DNA of 64,000 bases from assembly GCF_039521325.1 (NCBI RefSeq), contig NZ_BAAACD010000011.1, one strand, 5' to 3'. Source of the DNA: Clostridium_X cadaveris. GTDB taxonomy: Bacteria; Bacillota; Clostridia; Clostridiales; Clostridiaceae. Position numbers and translations under genes: made by a program. Each line of letters begins with the position of its first letter. Positions within the stretch are counted from its first letter, which is position 1. Under the pieces are notes generated by a model that was not told the origin of the DNA, ran no database searches, and saw only the letters and a program-made list of their open reading frames with translations. Positions 27,206 to 36,380 of this stretch are shown here, piece by piece.

Positions 27206-27877
27206 ATGTTTGAACACAAAAAGCAGTTATTGCATGAAGTAAAAGTAGAAAAACCTAATCCCCAATATGCTGTGTTAATGCAAGAGCAATTAGGTGGAGG
27301 TAATGGAGAATTAAAGGCAGCAATGCAATATATTTCTCAAAGCTTTAGAATTAAAGATCCAGAAATAAAGGATTTATTTTTAGATATTGGTGCGGAAGAA
27401 TTAAGTCATATGGAAATGGTTGCACAAACAATAAATTTGTTAAATGGTCATGATGTAAATAATAATGATGTTAAAAATGGAGAAATTCAAACTCATGTAC
27501 AATGTGGATTATCTCCAGTATTAATTAATTCATCAGGAGCTCCATGGACTGCAGATTATGTAACAGTAACAGGTGATCTAGTTGCTGACTTATTATCGAA
27601 TATAGCATCAGAACAAAGAGCAAAAGTTGTATATGAATATTTATATAGACAGATTGAAGACAAGGAAGTACGAGCAACTATAGATTTTTTGCTCAATAGG
27701 GAAGAAGCTCATAATGCTTTATTTAGAGAAGCACTTAATAAGATTCAAAAGAGTGGTTCAAATAAAGATTTTGGAGTTACAGAGGACTCTAAACTTTATT
27801 TCAATTTATCAAATCCAGGACCTTCTCATGAAGCTCCTAATCCAACACCCCCTTCATTTGAAAATCCAAGAAGATAA
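27206..27877 (+). CDS. Manganese catalase (CotJC-like)
   Basis: 223 residues. Ferritin-like four-helix bundle with the dinuclear Mn ligands in GELKAAMQYISQSF (Glu), AEELSHMEMV (Glu and His), a further Glu in IASEQRAKVVYEYL and NREEAHNALF (His). It disproportionates H2O2; in Bacillus the CotJC relative sits in the spore coat. The Pro-rich C-terminus (HEAPNPTPPSFENP) is shorter than in the 270-300-residue catalases. AAGGAGG lies 9 nt before the ATG. The divergent CotF-like remnant supports a spore-associated role. Confidence 0.9.
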   Translation: MFEHKKQLLHEVKVEKPNPQYAVLMQEQLGGGNGELKAAMQYISQSFRIKDPEIKDLFLDIGAEELSHMEMVAQTINLLNGHDVNNNDVKNGEIQTHVQCGLSPVLINSSGAPWTADYVTVTGDLVADLLSNIASEQRAKVVYEYLYRQIEDKEVRATIDFLLNREEAHNALFREALNKIQKSGSNKDFGVTEDSKLYFNLSNPGPSHEAPNPTPPSFENPRR

Positions 27878-27967
27878 AATTGGTCAATTTTTATATATTA
27901 TTAGATTAAAAAAACACTTTATATTCAGAAAGAATTGATGTGGTTTCCAAAAGTTAGACTTGATAGG

Positions 27968-27989
27968 CGAGACAGTTTAGGCTGCCTCG
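27968..27989 (+). terminator. Hairpin after Mn catalase
   Basis: CGAGACAG (27968-27975) pairs with CTGCCTCG (27982-27989) with one mismatch, followed by TTTGATTCCTTTCTT. It is a probable terminator, 90 bp after the gene. The rest of 27878-28187 shows no gene. Confidence 0.5.
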
Positions 27990-28187
27990 TTTGATTCCTT
28001 TCTTACACATATCCATAAATTGAAGATTGAACATTTGCATGATTCTAATAATTAGCAAATATAAATTTTTTAAGTTTACAAATGGGAAATTTGGAGTCTT
28101 AAGAGTTCGAATTTGTGATATAATTAATTATTAAAAAAATAGATATATACATAAAAATTATAATGGGAAAGCTAGAAAGGAGAAATC

Positions 28188-29969
28188 ATGGCTAGTATAC
28201 TTCTTGAAATCCAGGAAACTGTAATGAAATATGCTGATATAATGTCAAAAATAGCTCAAGTTGAGGTAGAGGTTGTTGATAAAAATCTATTTCGTGTAGC
28301 TGGAACAGGTATTTTTCAAAAGCATATAAACGAAGATATGTCAGCTGAAGGATATGTGTACAAGCATCTTATGATTACAGGAAATACAGAGATAATATAC
28401 AATCCTGGTAAGGAAGCTCTTTGTCAGAAATGTCCTAAGCGTGATACATGTAAAGAAGAAATAGAAATTTCAATGCCATTGAGACTAGGTGGAGAGATTA
28501 TAGGAGCTATAGGCCTTGTAGGAAGTACAAAAGAACAAAAGGAACTTATTCTATCAAAAGAATCTATGTATTTGGAACTTTTATCACAGATTGCAGATTT
28601 CATTGCGGTAAAGGCTGCCGAAGTTACGGAGATGAAGAAAAGAGCTGTTATTCTTAATGCCCTTGATTGTGTCATAAATCATATTGAGCGTGGAATAATA
28701 ATCTTTGGTAATGATAATGTAATAACTATGGCTAATGATTCTGCTAAACGTCAGCTTGCAATGGATAAACTTGAAGGAAGTATAGCAACAGTAACTCCTA
28801 CTGGGGATAATCTTAATCGTCAAAATGAGTACATAATGCTGCTTAAAGAAAAAGAATATTACATAATGGGACACTTATATGACCTTAATAAAGAGCCTCA
28901 GAGATATTCAAAAGTCCTTATATTTGATAGTATAAGAGATCTTCAAGAAAAATATTATGAAATAACTAGTACAATAAATCCAATGAGCTCTTTTAATATA
29001 ATAGGTGTCAGTCCGCAGACAATACATATGCAGAAGGAAATAAAAAAAGTCGCTAAAAGTACGTCTACAGTTTTGATAACAGGAGAAAGCGGTACGGGAA
29101 AAGAAATGGTTGCAACTGCTATATGGAAAGCAAGCAGTAGAAAAGATAATAGGTTTGTCGCCATAAACTGTGGTGCTATACCAGAGCCTCTTTTAGAATC
29201 TGAGCTTTTTGGATATGTAAAAGGGGCATTCTCAGGAGCTGATCCTAATGGTCGTATGGGGAAATTTGAACTTGCCAACAAAGGAGTAATCTTCCTTGAT
29301 GAAATAGGGGATATGCCGCTGTATCTTCAAGTTAAACTTTTAAGAGTATTGCAAGAAAGAAAAATTATACGTATAGGCTCCAATCAAGTAATACCTATAG
29401 ATGTACGTGTAATTGCGGCAACAAACAAAGATTTAAAGGAAATGATGGCTGCAAATAAATTTAGAGAGGATTTGTATTATAGATTAAATGTAATTCCTCT
29501 TAAAATAGCACCTCTCCGTGAAAGACGAGAGGACATAAAAGAACTCGTTTATTTCTTTGCTAAACGTTATGCAAAACTTTTCGGGAAGAATTTGAGAAGA
29601 ATATCTGAAGAAACTATGGATTATCTCTATAATTATCCATGGTATGGAAATGTTAGAGAGCTAGAAAATACCATGGAATTTATGATAAATATGATGGAAA
29701 ATGAAGGAATATTAGATACAAAAACTCTCCCTGACAATTTCTTTGAAGAGGCTAGGGAGGAAACTAAAGAATCTATAGATGTATCCTATGAAACAGTTAG
29801 AAGCCTAAAGGAACTGGAAAAGGAAGAAATACTTAAAGCTATAAGACTTTATGGAAGTGATACTGAAGGGAAAAAGAAAGCGGCAAAGTCTCTTGGAATA
29901 GGACTTGCAACTTTGTATCGCAAACTAGAAGAATATTCTCAAAATGATAAAAAAGCATTCTCAAAATGA
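28188..29969 (+). CDS. Sigma-54-dependent transcriptional activator
   Basis: 593 residues. N-terminal sensor region (1-150, GAF-like) with a cysteine triad Cys79, Cys82, Cys88 (CQKCPKRDTC) that could bind a metal or Fe-S cluster; a PAS-like segment (about 150-260); the AAA+ domain (about 270-510) with Walker A GESGTGKE (299-306), Walker B FLDEIGD and the sigma-54 contact loop GAFSGA (346-351; Thr to Ser compared with the usual GAFTGA); and a Fis-type HTH at the C-terminus (KKKAAKSLGIGLATLYRKL). It lies upstream of, and surely controls, the dpaL operon, whose promoter is -24/-12. Its last codons overlap the predicted binding sites. Confidence 0.93.
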   Translation: MASILLEIQETVMKYADIMSKIAQVEVEVVDKNLFRVAGTGIFQKHINEDMSAEGYVYKHLMITGNTEIIYNPGKEALCQKCPKRDTCKEEIEISMPLRLGGEIIGAIGLVGSTKEQKELILSKESMYLELLSQIADFIAVKAAEVTEMKKRAVILNALDCVINHIERGIIIFGNDNVITMANDSAKRQLAMDKLEGSIATVTPTGDNLNRQNEYIMLLKEKEYYIMGHLYDLNKEPQRYSKVLIFDSIRDLQEKYYEITSTINPMSSFNIIGVSPQTIHMQKEIKKVAKSTSTVLITGESGTGKEMVATAIWKASSRKDNRFVAINCGAIPEPLLESELFGYVKGAFSGADPNGRMGKFELANKGVIFLDEIGDMPLYLQVKLLRVLQERKIIRIGSNQVIPIDVRVIAATNKDLKEMMAANKFREDLYYRLNVIPLKIAPLRERREDIKELVYFFAKRYAKLFGKNLRRISEETMDYLYNYPWYGNVRELENTMEFMINMMENEGILDTKTLPDNFFEEAREETKESIDVSYETVRSLKELEKEEILKAIRLYGSDTEGKKKAAKSLGIGLATLYRKLEEYSQNDKKAFSK

Positions 29970-29991
29970 TAATTTTTCTCAAAATGATAAT
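29935..29991 (+). promoter_or_regulatory. Three tandem activator-binding repeats (UAS)
   Basis: TCTCAAAATGATAA occurs three times, starting at 29937, 29959 and 29977. Each copy is an imperfect dyad, ATTnTCA-AAA-TGAnAAT. They lie about 130-190 bp before the -24 box, the classical place for enhancer-binding proteins. The stop codon of the activator gene is inside the second repeat. Confidence 0.75.
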
Positions 29992-29995
29992 AGAT

Positions 29996-30043
29996 AAAAG
30001 TATTGAAATTTAAAGGTAAAGAATTCAATACTTTTATTTTTTT
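29996..30043 (+). terminator. Terminator of the activator gene
   Basis: AAAAGTATTGAA (29996-30007) pairs with TTCAATACTTTT (30024-30035), followed by ATTTTTTT. It separates the activator from the operon that it drives. Confidence 0.85.
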
Positions 30044-30122
30044 ATAAAAAATCCTTTATGAATCTATTGAAATTAAGGTCTTTGCCATGATAGAAATAAA
30101 CAACTTCTAATTTAAATGATTT

Positions 30123-30137
30123 TGGCACAACAATTGC
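30123..30137 (+). promoter_or_regulatory. Sigma-54 (-24/-12) promoter of the dpaL operon
   Basis: TGGCAC (30123-30128), five bases, TTGC (30134-30137), a perfect match to the TGGCAC-N5-TTGC consensus, 45 bp before the ATG at 30183. Confidence 0.92.
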
Positions 30138-30182
30138 TATTAATATAAGCGTAAATAAATTCACTAAGGAAAGGAAATTGAA

Positions 30183-31382
30183 ATGAAAGAAGAATTTAAA
30201 CTTGTTCAATTCGAACGAAAAAAAGGAAGCAAATATAACTTAGATTTTTTAAGCCTTGAACATGCTAAGAAAGTTCAAAATTTTCATGCAAGCTTCCCAG
30301 TATATGAATTTACACCGCTTGCAGAAATGAAAAATACAGCAAAGGATATGGGTCTTGGAAACGTTTATATAAAAGATGAATCTTATCGTTTTGGGCTTAA
30401 TGCTTTTAAAGTCTTAGGAGGAAGTTATTCAATAGGAAATTACCTTGCAAATAAGCTTGGAGAAAATATTTCAGATCTTCCATATGAAAAGTTAATCTCT
30501 GATGAAATAAGAGAAAGACTTGGAGAAATAACATTTATTACAGCTACAGATGGAAATCATGGTAGAGGTGTTGCGTGGACAGCAAAACAGCTTAGACAAA
30601 AATCAGTTGTCTATATGCCAAAAGGAAGTTCCAAAGAGAGACTTAAAAATATACAAGCAGAAGGAGCTGAAGCCTCTATAACAGATCTTAATTATGATGA
30701 AGCAGTTCGACTTGCATTTAGTGAAGCACAAAAGAAAGGATGGGTTATGGTACAGGATACAGCCTGGGAAGGTTATGAGGATATTCCAACTTGGATAATC
30801 CAAGGCTATGGAACTATGGGTTATGAAGCTTATACACAGCTTAATGAAAAGCCAACTCATATATTCCTTCAAGCAGGAGTTGGTTCTTTTGCAGGAGCTA
30901 TAACAGGATTTTTTTCATCTATTTATGGAGAAGAAAGACCTATTATAACTATAGTTGAACCAAATAAGGCAGACTGCGTTTTCCGTACAGCAGATGCTAA
31001 TGATGGAAAACTTCACTTTGTAACAGGTGATATGGATACATTAATGGCAGGACTTGCTTGTGGAGAGCCTTGTAGCATAGGTTGGGAGATTTTAAGAGAC
31101 TATGCAGACAACTTTATTTCATGTCCTGATTATGCAGCAGCACAAGGAATGAGAATCCTTGGAAATCCATCACATGGAGATAGCAAGGTTATTTCAGGAG
31201 AAAGTGGTGCATCAGCTTTTGGATGTGTTGCTGAAATCATGAGAAATCCAGAACTTAAAGAAATAAAAGAAAAACTTAAATTAGATGAAAACTCAAAGGT
31301 GTTATTCTTCAGCACTGAAGGCGACACAGATGGAGAAAGCTATAAATCAATTGTATGGGATGGAAAATACCAAAGAAAATAA
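30183..31382 (+). CDS. dpaL: Diaminopropionate ammonia-lyase
   Basis: 399 residues, full length for DpaL/YgeX. PLP enzyme of the tryptophan-synthase beta (fold II) family; PLP lysine Lys76 in LNAFKVLGGSYS, TATDGNHGRGVAW for the phosphate/asparagine loop, and VGSFAGA for the glycine loop. It turns D- or L-2,3-diaminopropionate into pyruvate and two ammonia. First gene of a five-gene sigma-54 operon with hydrolases that can release amino acids. AAAGGAAA precedes the ATG. The assignment is by resemblance to YgeX; serine dehydratase-like activity is an alternative. Confidence 0.9.
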   Translation: MKEEFKLVQFERKKGSKYNLDFLSLEHAKKVQNFHASFPVYEFTPLAEMKNTAKDMGLGNVYIKDESYRFGLNAFKVLGGSYSIGNYLANKLGENISDLPYEKLISDEIRERLGEITFITATDGNHGRGVAWTAKQLRQKSVVYMPKGSSKERLKNIQAEGAEASITDLNYDEAVRLAFSEAQKKGWVMVQDTAWEGYEDIPTWIIQGYGTMGYEAYTQLNEKPTHIFLQAGVGSFAGAITGFFSSIYGEERPIITIVEPNKADCVFRTADANDGKLHFVTGDMDTLMAGLACGEPCSIGWEILRDYADNFISCPDYAAAQGMRILGNPSHGDSKVISGESGASAFGCVAEIMRNPELKEIKEKLKLDENSKVLFFSTEGDTDGESYKSIVWDGKYQRK

Positions 31383-31403
31383 TTAATTTAGGAGGTAATA
31401 AAA

Positions 31404-32585
31404 ATGGAAAGATCAAGAGAGGAACAAGTAATAGAGTTATGTCAAAAGCTTATAAATGAAAAGAGCTATTCAGGACATGAAGATGGAGTGGTTAGAGTTC
31501 TTTCAGAAAGAATGAAGGTCATGGGATTTGATGAAGTTACTGTTGATAAATATGGAAATTTAATAGGATGTATCCGTGGAAATAGACCTGGTAAGAAGAT
31601 ATTATTTGATGGACATATGGACACAGTTCCAGTTACAGAAGAAAATGAATGGATGTATCCTCCTTTTGCAGCAGAAATTCATGATGGAAAGATATATGGA
31701 AGAGGCACAACCGATATGAAAGGCTCTCTTTCAGCAATGATTTGCGCAGCATCAGATTTTGCTAATGACAGAAATAAAGATTTTTCAGGTGAAATTTATG
31801 TGGCTGGAGTTGTTCATGAAGAATGTTTTGAAGGTGTTGCAGCAAGAGAAATCAGTAAAGCTGTAAATCCTGATTATGTTGTAATTGGGGAAGCATCAAC
31901 TCTTAATTTAAAAATAGGACAAAGAGGAAGAGCGGAAATTGTAATAGAAACTATCGGAAAACCTTGCCACTCTGCAAATCCTGAGAAAGGAATAAATGCA
32001 GTTTATAAGATGGCAAAAGTTATTGAAGCTATACGTACATTAAAACCAACACATCATCCTGTTTTGGGGGACGGTATTTTGGAATTGACAGACATCAAAT
32101 CAGCTCCATATCCAGGAGCATCAGTAGTTCCAGAATATTGCAGAGCAACTTATGACAGAAGACTTCTTGTAGGAGAGACAAAAGAAAGTGTTCTTGCTCC
32201 TATAAATGAACTTCTTAAAAAATTGATGTCTGAAGATCCAGAACTTAAAGTAAAAGCTTATTATGCAGTAGGAAAAGAAGAGTGTCATACAGGAAATGTT
32301 ATAGAAGGTGAGAGATTCTTCCCAGGTTGGTTATTTGATAAGGATGAGGAATTTGTACAAGCTGTATATGAAAAGCTTAAGGAAAAAGGATTTAGTCCAG
32401 AAATAACTCAATATAACTTCTGTACAAATGGAAGCCACTATGCAGGAGAAGCTGGAATTAAGACAATTGGTCTTGGACCATCAAGAGAAAATCTTGCCCA
32501 TACGTTAAACGAATACATTGAAATAGACCAATTAACTAAAGTGACAGAATGTTACTACGGAGTAATAGAAGCTTTACTTAAATAA
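31404..32585 (+). CDS. ygeY: YgeY-family M20 peptidase/deacylase
   Basis: 393 residues. M20 metal site: DGHMDTVPV (His71, Asp73), GRGTTDMKG, HEECFEG (Glu pair), VIGEAST and a C-terminal His in NLAHTLNEYI. The YgeY group is regularly next to ygeX and is called selenium-metabolism-linked in annotation because of its genomic company; its substrate is not established. Here it follows dpaL by 21 bp with AGGAGG, so it probably hydrolyses a diaminopropionyl or other dipeptide/N-acyl compound that feeds DpaL. Confidence 0.88.
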   Translation: MERSREEQVIELCQKLINEKSYSGHEDGVVRVLSERMKVMGFDEVTVDKYGNLIGCIRGNRPGKKILFDGHMDTVPVTEENEWMYPPFAAEIHDGKIYGRGTTDMKGSLSAMICAASDFANDRNKDFSGEIYVAGVVHEECFEGVAAREISKAVNPDYVVIGEASTLNLKIGQRGRAEIVIETIGKPCHSANPEKGINAVYKMAKVIEAIRTLKPTHHPVLGDGILELTDIKSAPYPGASVVPEYCRATYDRRLLVGETKESVLAPINELLKKLMSEDPELKVKAYYAVGKEECHTGNVIEGERFFPGWLFDKDEEFVQAVYEKLKEKGFSPEITQYNFCTNGSHYAGEAGIKTIGLGPSRENLAHTLNEYIEIDQLTKVTECYYGVIEALLK

Positions 32586-32596
32586 ACTAAATTTTT

Positions 32597-32631
32597 AACT
32601 TTAGATGGAGTATTAACTCCATCTAAAAGTT
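32597..32631 (+). terminator. Strong intra-operon hairpin between ygeY and the symporter gene
   Basis: TTTAGATGGAGT (32600-32611) pairs perfectly with ACTCCATCTAAA (32616-32627), extended by AAC/GTT. No T-run follows, so it may protect the upstream mRNA or lower downstream expression rather than end it. No other promoter is obvious before 32723. Confidence 0.6.
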
Positions 32632-32722
32632 AGAAGTCGTTAATACTCATCTAGAAAGAGGAGGGTATTATAACGGCTAACCATAAGATGAAAATTAATA
32701 ATTATTTTGGAGGTAGTGTATT

Positions 32723-34204
32723 ATGAGCAGTACACAAATTACAGCACTAGTAATCATTTTATTATATATGGCAGCTACAGTTGCACTTGGTCTTTTTGTA
32801 TCAAAACGTAAAAAATCTAAAGAGGCTGTAGAAAGCAATGATGATTTTCTTATGGCAGGAAAATCTTTAGGACCTCTAGTACTTGCAGGTACTTTGTTTG
32901 CAGCTAATACAGGAGGAGCTAGTACAACAGGTATAGCAACTAATGTTTACAGCTATGGCTTATCTGCATGCTGGTATGTTATTGCATCAGGTATAGGATT
33001 CATTTTAGTTTCATTTATAGCTCCATATTTTAGAAAAGCACAGGCTAATACAGTGCCTGAAATTATAAATAAAAGATATGGAAAAGCATCACATATATTT
33101 ACAGCGTTTACATCTATCGCAGCTCTTTTTATGGCTACTGGAGCTCAGATAATAGCAACTGCTTCTATAATCAATGTTGTTACAGGATTAGAATTTAAAG
33201 TTGCCGCTATAATAACTACTGTGGTTGTTATCGTTTATACGATGGTAGGTGGATTTAAGTCTGTTACTGCAGCAAATCTTATGCACGTTTTATTTATTAC
33301 AGTTGGTATGACAGTAGCTATGTTCATAATGGTAAATAATGATGCTGTTGGAGGGTTTGGAGCTCTATTTGAGAGAGCAAAGGCCATAACAGGAAATGCA
33401 GACGGAAATCTTGATCTTTTAAGTATGACTAAAATTGGAATTCCAACTATATTTGGATATATAGCTATGTATTTTATGACTTTCCCTACAGGACAAGAAA
33501 TAGTTCAAACTTATTGCTCTGCAAAAGACGGAAAATCAGCAAAGCTTGGATCGGTAATTGCTGGTGTTGTATCAGCTGCATATGCTATAGTTCCAGCTAT
33601 AATCGGTCTTCTAGCATATGTATGTATTGATGGATATGCACTAGGTGGAGCTCAAAAGAATGCTTTAGCAGAAGCTACTATAAGATTTGCACCTCCTGTT
33701 GTTGCAGGGATTGTTTTAGCGGCAATAGTTGCAGCAACCATGAGTAGTGCATCAGGTAATATGATAGGTACAGCTACAATGTTTACAAATGACGTATTTA
33801 GACCTTATATAAATAAAGGTGTACATGATGATAAAAAAGAAGTATGGATATCTCGTGTAACAATGGTTGTTGTTGGATTAGTAGGACTTGGAGTTGCATT
33901 AAGCGCTCAAAATATAATAAACGTTATGATGGGTGCTTTTGCCCTTAGAAGTGCAGGTCCTTTCGCAGCATTTATTTGCGGTATATTCTATAGGAATGTA
34001 ACTCAAAGAGCAGGCTTTATTTCAATAGTTACAGGTACAATAGTAGCAGCTATATGGATTTATGGATTTAATACACCTTGGGGACTTAGCGCAATGGTAC
34101 CTGGTGGTATAGCAGCATTTGCAGTAATCTTTGCTGTGTCAGCTATTGACAGGAAAAACGGAGTTAAGCCAGCACCTGAAATTGAATTTAGTGAGCAAGT
34201 GTAA
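32723..34204 (+). CDS. Sodium:solute symporter (SSS family)
   Basis: 493 residues with about 13 membrane helices. The SSS core is clear: ALGLFVSKRKKS, DDFLMAGKSLGPLVLAGTLF, TGGASTTGIA, a GFKSVTAANLMHVLF segment, and AATMSSASGNMIGTATMFTND near residue 340. It imports a small organic solute with Na+. Being inside the dpaL/D-aminoacylase operon, the cargo is likely a diamino acid, D-amino acid or N-acyl derivative. TTGGAGG lies 10 nt before the ATG. Confidence 0.9.
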   Translation: MSSTQITALVIILLYMAATVALGLFVSKRKKSKEAVESNDDFLMAGKSLGPLVLAGTLFAANTGGASTTGIATNVYSYGLSACWYVIASGIGFILVSFIAPYFRKAQANTVPEIINKRYGKASHIFTAFTSIAALFMATGAQIIATASIINVVTGLEFKVAAIITTVVVIVYTMVGGFKSVTAANLMHVLFITVGMTVAMFIMVNNDAVGGFGALFERAKAITGNADGNLDLLSMTKIGIPTIFGYIAMYFMTFPTGQEIVQTYCSAKDGKSAKLGSVIAGVVSAAYAIVPAIIGLLAYVCIDGYALGGAQKNALAEATIRFAPPVVAGIVLAAIVAATMSSASGNMIGTATMFTNDVFRPYINKGVHDDKKEVWISRVTMVVVGLVGLGVALSAQNIINVMMGAFALRSAGPFAAFICGIFYRNVTQRAGFISIVTGTIVAAIWIYGFNTPWGLSAMVPGGIAAFAVIFAVSAIDRKNGVKPAPEIEFSEQV

Positions 34205-34274
34205 TAATGAATTGAATTCTTAACTTCAAGTGGAGTTTTAACTAAATAATTATAATTTGACGGAGGAAAAGAAT

Positions 34275-35879
34275 ATGAAAAAATTAATTAAAAATGGACT
34301 TGTTGTAGACGGAAGTGGACACAAGGGATTTAAAGCTGATGTATTGATAGACGGAGATAAAATTGAGAAAATCGGAGATATATGTGAGTGCAGTGACATG
34401 GAGATTATTGATGCTAAAGGTTTAGTTGTAGCACCTGGTTTTATAGATACACATAGTCACAGTGACCTTCAAATTCTTGTTGATCCAAAGGTAATGCCAA
34501 AGGTAATGCAAGGAATCACTACAGAAGTTCTTGGACAAGATGGAATATCTATGGCACCGCTTCCAAAGGAATTTGTAAGCCCATGGAGAAAGAACCTTGC
34601 AGGTCTTGATGGTGATACTGATAATATTGATTGGAATTATGAAACAACAGAAAACTATTTGAAGATGATAGAAAATGTAAAGCCAGGTCTAAATGAATGC
34701 TATTTAGTACCTCATGGAAATATAAGAATGGAAGCTATGGGTCTTGAAAATCGCCTTCCAAATGAAGAAGACCTAGAAAAAATGCGTCAGATAACACGTA
34801 GAGAGATGGAAGCAGGAGCTGTTGGTCTTTCTACAGGATTAATATATATGCCTTGTGCTTATTCAGAATCAAAAGAAATAATTGAAATGTGCAAGATAGT
34901 AGCAGAGTATGATGGTATATTTGTAATACATCAAAGAAGTGAAGCTGATACAATACTTGACTCTATGGAAGAGGTTATAAAAATAGGACGTGAATCAGGA
35001 GTGAAAATTCACTATTCTCACTTTAAAGTATGTGGTAAAAAGAACTGGGATAAGATAGATAAAGTAGTGGAACTTCTTGAAAAAGCTGAGGCAGAAGGAA
35101 TTAAGGTATCTTTTGACCAATATCCATATGTTGCAGGAAGTACAATGCTTGGAGTTATACTACCACCATGGGTGCATGATGGAGGTACAAATAAGGTTTT
35201 AGAACGTTTAGCAGATAAAGAGCTTAGACGTAAGATGGTTTATGATATTGAACATGGTATTCATGGATGGGATAATTTCGTTGAGTTTGCAGGACTTGAT
35301 CAAATATTTGTTACAAGTGTAAAGACTGAAAAGAATAAGGATGCTATAGGATTAAGTCTTACAGAGCTTGGAAAGTTGAGAGGAAAAGACCCATATGAAG
35401 CTACTTTTGATCTTCTTTATGAAGAGGAAAATGCTGTAGGAATGGTAGATTTTTATGGCACAGAAGAGCACGTTCAACTTTTCATGAAGCGTCCTGAAAT
35501 GAACGCATGTACAGATGGTCTTTTAGGCGGAAAGCCTCATCCTCGTGTATTTGGTGCATTCCCTAGAATCTTAGGAAAATATGTGAGAGAAGATAAGGCA
35601 CTTTCATTAGAGGAAGCAGTATATAAGATGACTAAAAAGCCAGCTACTACATTTAATATGACAGGTAGAGGAGAGATTAAAGAAGGAAATTATGCTGATA
35701 TCTGCATCTTCAATCCTGAAACTGTAATCGACAAGGGAACCTTTACTGAGCCTATACAATATCCTGAAGGAATTGAATATGTAATAATAAATGGTAAGGT
35801 AACTGTTGAAAACGGTAAACATACAGAAAATAGAAGTGGTGTTGTACTAAGAAAAAAAGGAAAAGAGGTAATTAAATAA
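34275..35879 (+). CDS. D-aminoacylase (N-acyl-D-amino-acid deacylase)
   Basis: 534 residues of the amidohydrolase superfamily. Metal motif HSHSD (His60, His62, Asp64); later HQRSEAD, HYSHFKVCG and TDGLLGGKPHPR carry the other His/Asp ligands. The family removes the acyl group from N-acyl-D-amino acids, giving free D-amino acids. ATG 34275 follows GGAGG; the frame starts six codons earlier but without a ribosome site. It overlaps ridA by one base (TAATG). It fits an operon for D- or modified amino acids. Confidence 0.9.
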   Translation: MKKLIKNGLVVDGSGHKGFKADVLIDGDKIEKIGDICECSDMEIIDAKGLVVAPGFIDTHSHSDLQILVDPKVMPKVMQGITTEVLGQDGISMAPLPKEFVSPWRKNLAGLDGDTDNIDWNYETTENYLKMIENVKPGLNECYLVPHGNIRMEAMGLENRLPNEEDLEKMRQITRREMEAGAVGLSTGLIYMPCAYSESKEIIEMCKIVAEYDGIFVIHQRSEADTILDSMEEVIKIGRESGVKIHYSHFKVCGKKNWDKIDKVVELLEKAEAEGIKVSFDQYPYVAGSTMLGVILPPWVHDGGTNKVLERLADKELRRKMVYDIEHGIHGWDNFVEFAGLDQIFVTSVKTEKNKDAIGLSLTELGKLRGKDPYEATFDLLYEEENAVGMVDFYGTEEHVQLFMKRPEMNACTDGLLGGKPHPRVFGAFPRILGKYVREDKALSLEEAVYKMTKKPATTFNMTGRGEIKEGNYADICIFNPETVIDKGTFTEPIQYPEGIEYVIINGKVTVENGKHTENRSGVVLRKKGKEVIK

Positions 35880-36256
35880 TGGCAAAAGAAATAATATTTA
35901 CAGAAAAAGCACCTAAGGCAGTAGGTCCATATGTACAAGCAATAAAATCTAATGGAATGGTATATTGTTCAGGACAGCTTGGTATAAATCCGGCAGAAGG
36001 AAAACTTGTAGATGGAGTAGAGAATCAAGCTCATTTTTCAATGAAAAATCTTGGAGCAATTCTTGAAGCAGCAGGTAGCAGCTATAAAAATATCGTTAAA
36101 ACTACTATATTTTTAGCTGATATGAATGATTTTGCAGTTGTAAACAAAATTTATGAGTCATACTTTAATGGGGATTTTCCAGCACGTTCATGCTTTCAAG
36201 TAGCAAAGATTCCTTTGGGTGGACTTGTTGAAGTTGAGTGTATTGCAGAGATATAG
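35879..36256 (+). CDS. ridA: RidA enamine/imine deaminase
   Basis: 125 residues, typical for the YjgF/YER057c/UK114 family. Signatures: APKAVGPYVQAIKSNGMVYC-type N-terminus, SGQLGINPAEG, FLADMNDFAVVNKIYESYF, and PARSCFQVAKIPLGGLVEVE with the Arg that holds the 2-aminoacrylate carboxylate. RidA hydrolyses reactive enamines; DpaL passes through 2-aminoacrylate, so its place at the end of this operon is functional sense. ATG overlaps the D-aminoacylase stop. Confidence 0.95.
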   Translation: MAKEIIFTEKAPKAVGPYVQAIKSNGMVYCSGQLGINPAEGKLVDGVENQAHFSMKNLGAILEAAGSSYKNIVKTTIFLADMNDFAVVNKIYESYFNGDFPARSCFQVAKIPLGGLVEVECIAEI

Positions 36257-36264
36257 CTAGTAAT

Positions 36265-36316
36265 AAAAGTGTAACGGGAGAAAGTTTGATAGTACTCTTT
36301 CCCGTTACACTTTTTA
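36265..36316 (+). terminator. Terminator of the dpaL operon
   Basis: AAAGTGTAACGGG pairs with CCCGTTACACTTT, with an inner AAAG/CTTT step, followed by TTATTG. It ends the plus-strand operon and may also serve the minus-strand kinase remnant. Confidence 0.85.
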
Positions 36317-36380
36317 TTGCGGCTTCAATTTTATTGACTAAATTGGAATTTGTCAATAAGATTATGCTAACTAAATGTAG

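Noticed and set aside
27940..28000. Remnant of an IS3-type element (AAAAGTTAGACTT-like end)
   Set aside because: Only a short stretch recalls IS ends; no transposase, no second end and no target duplication. The hairpin is better explained as the catalase terminator.
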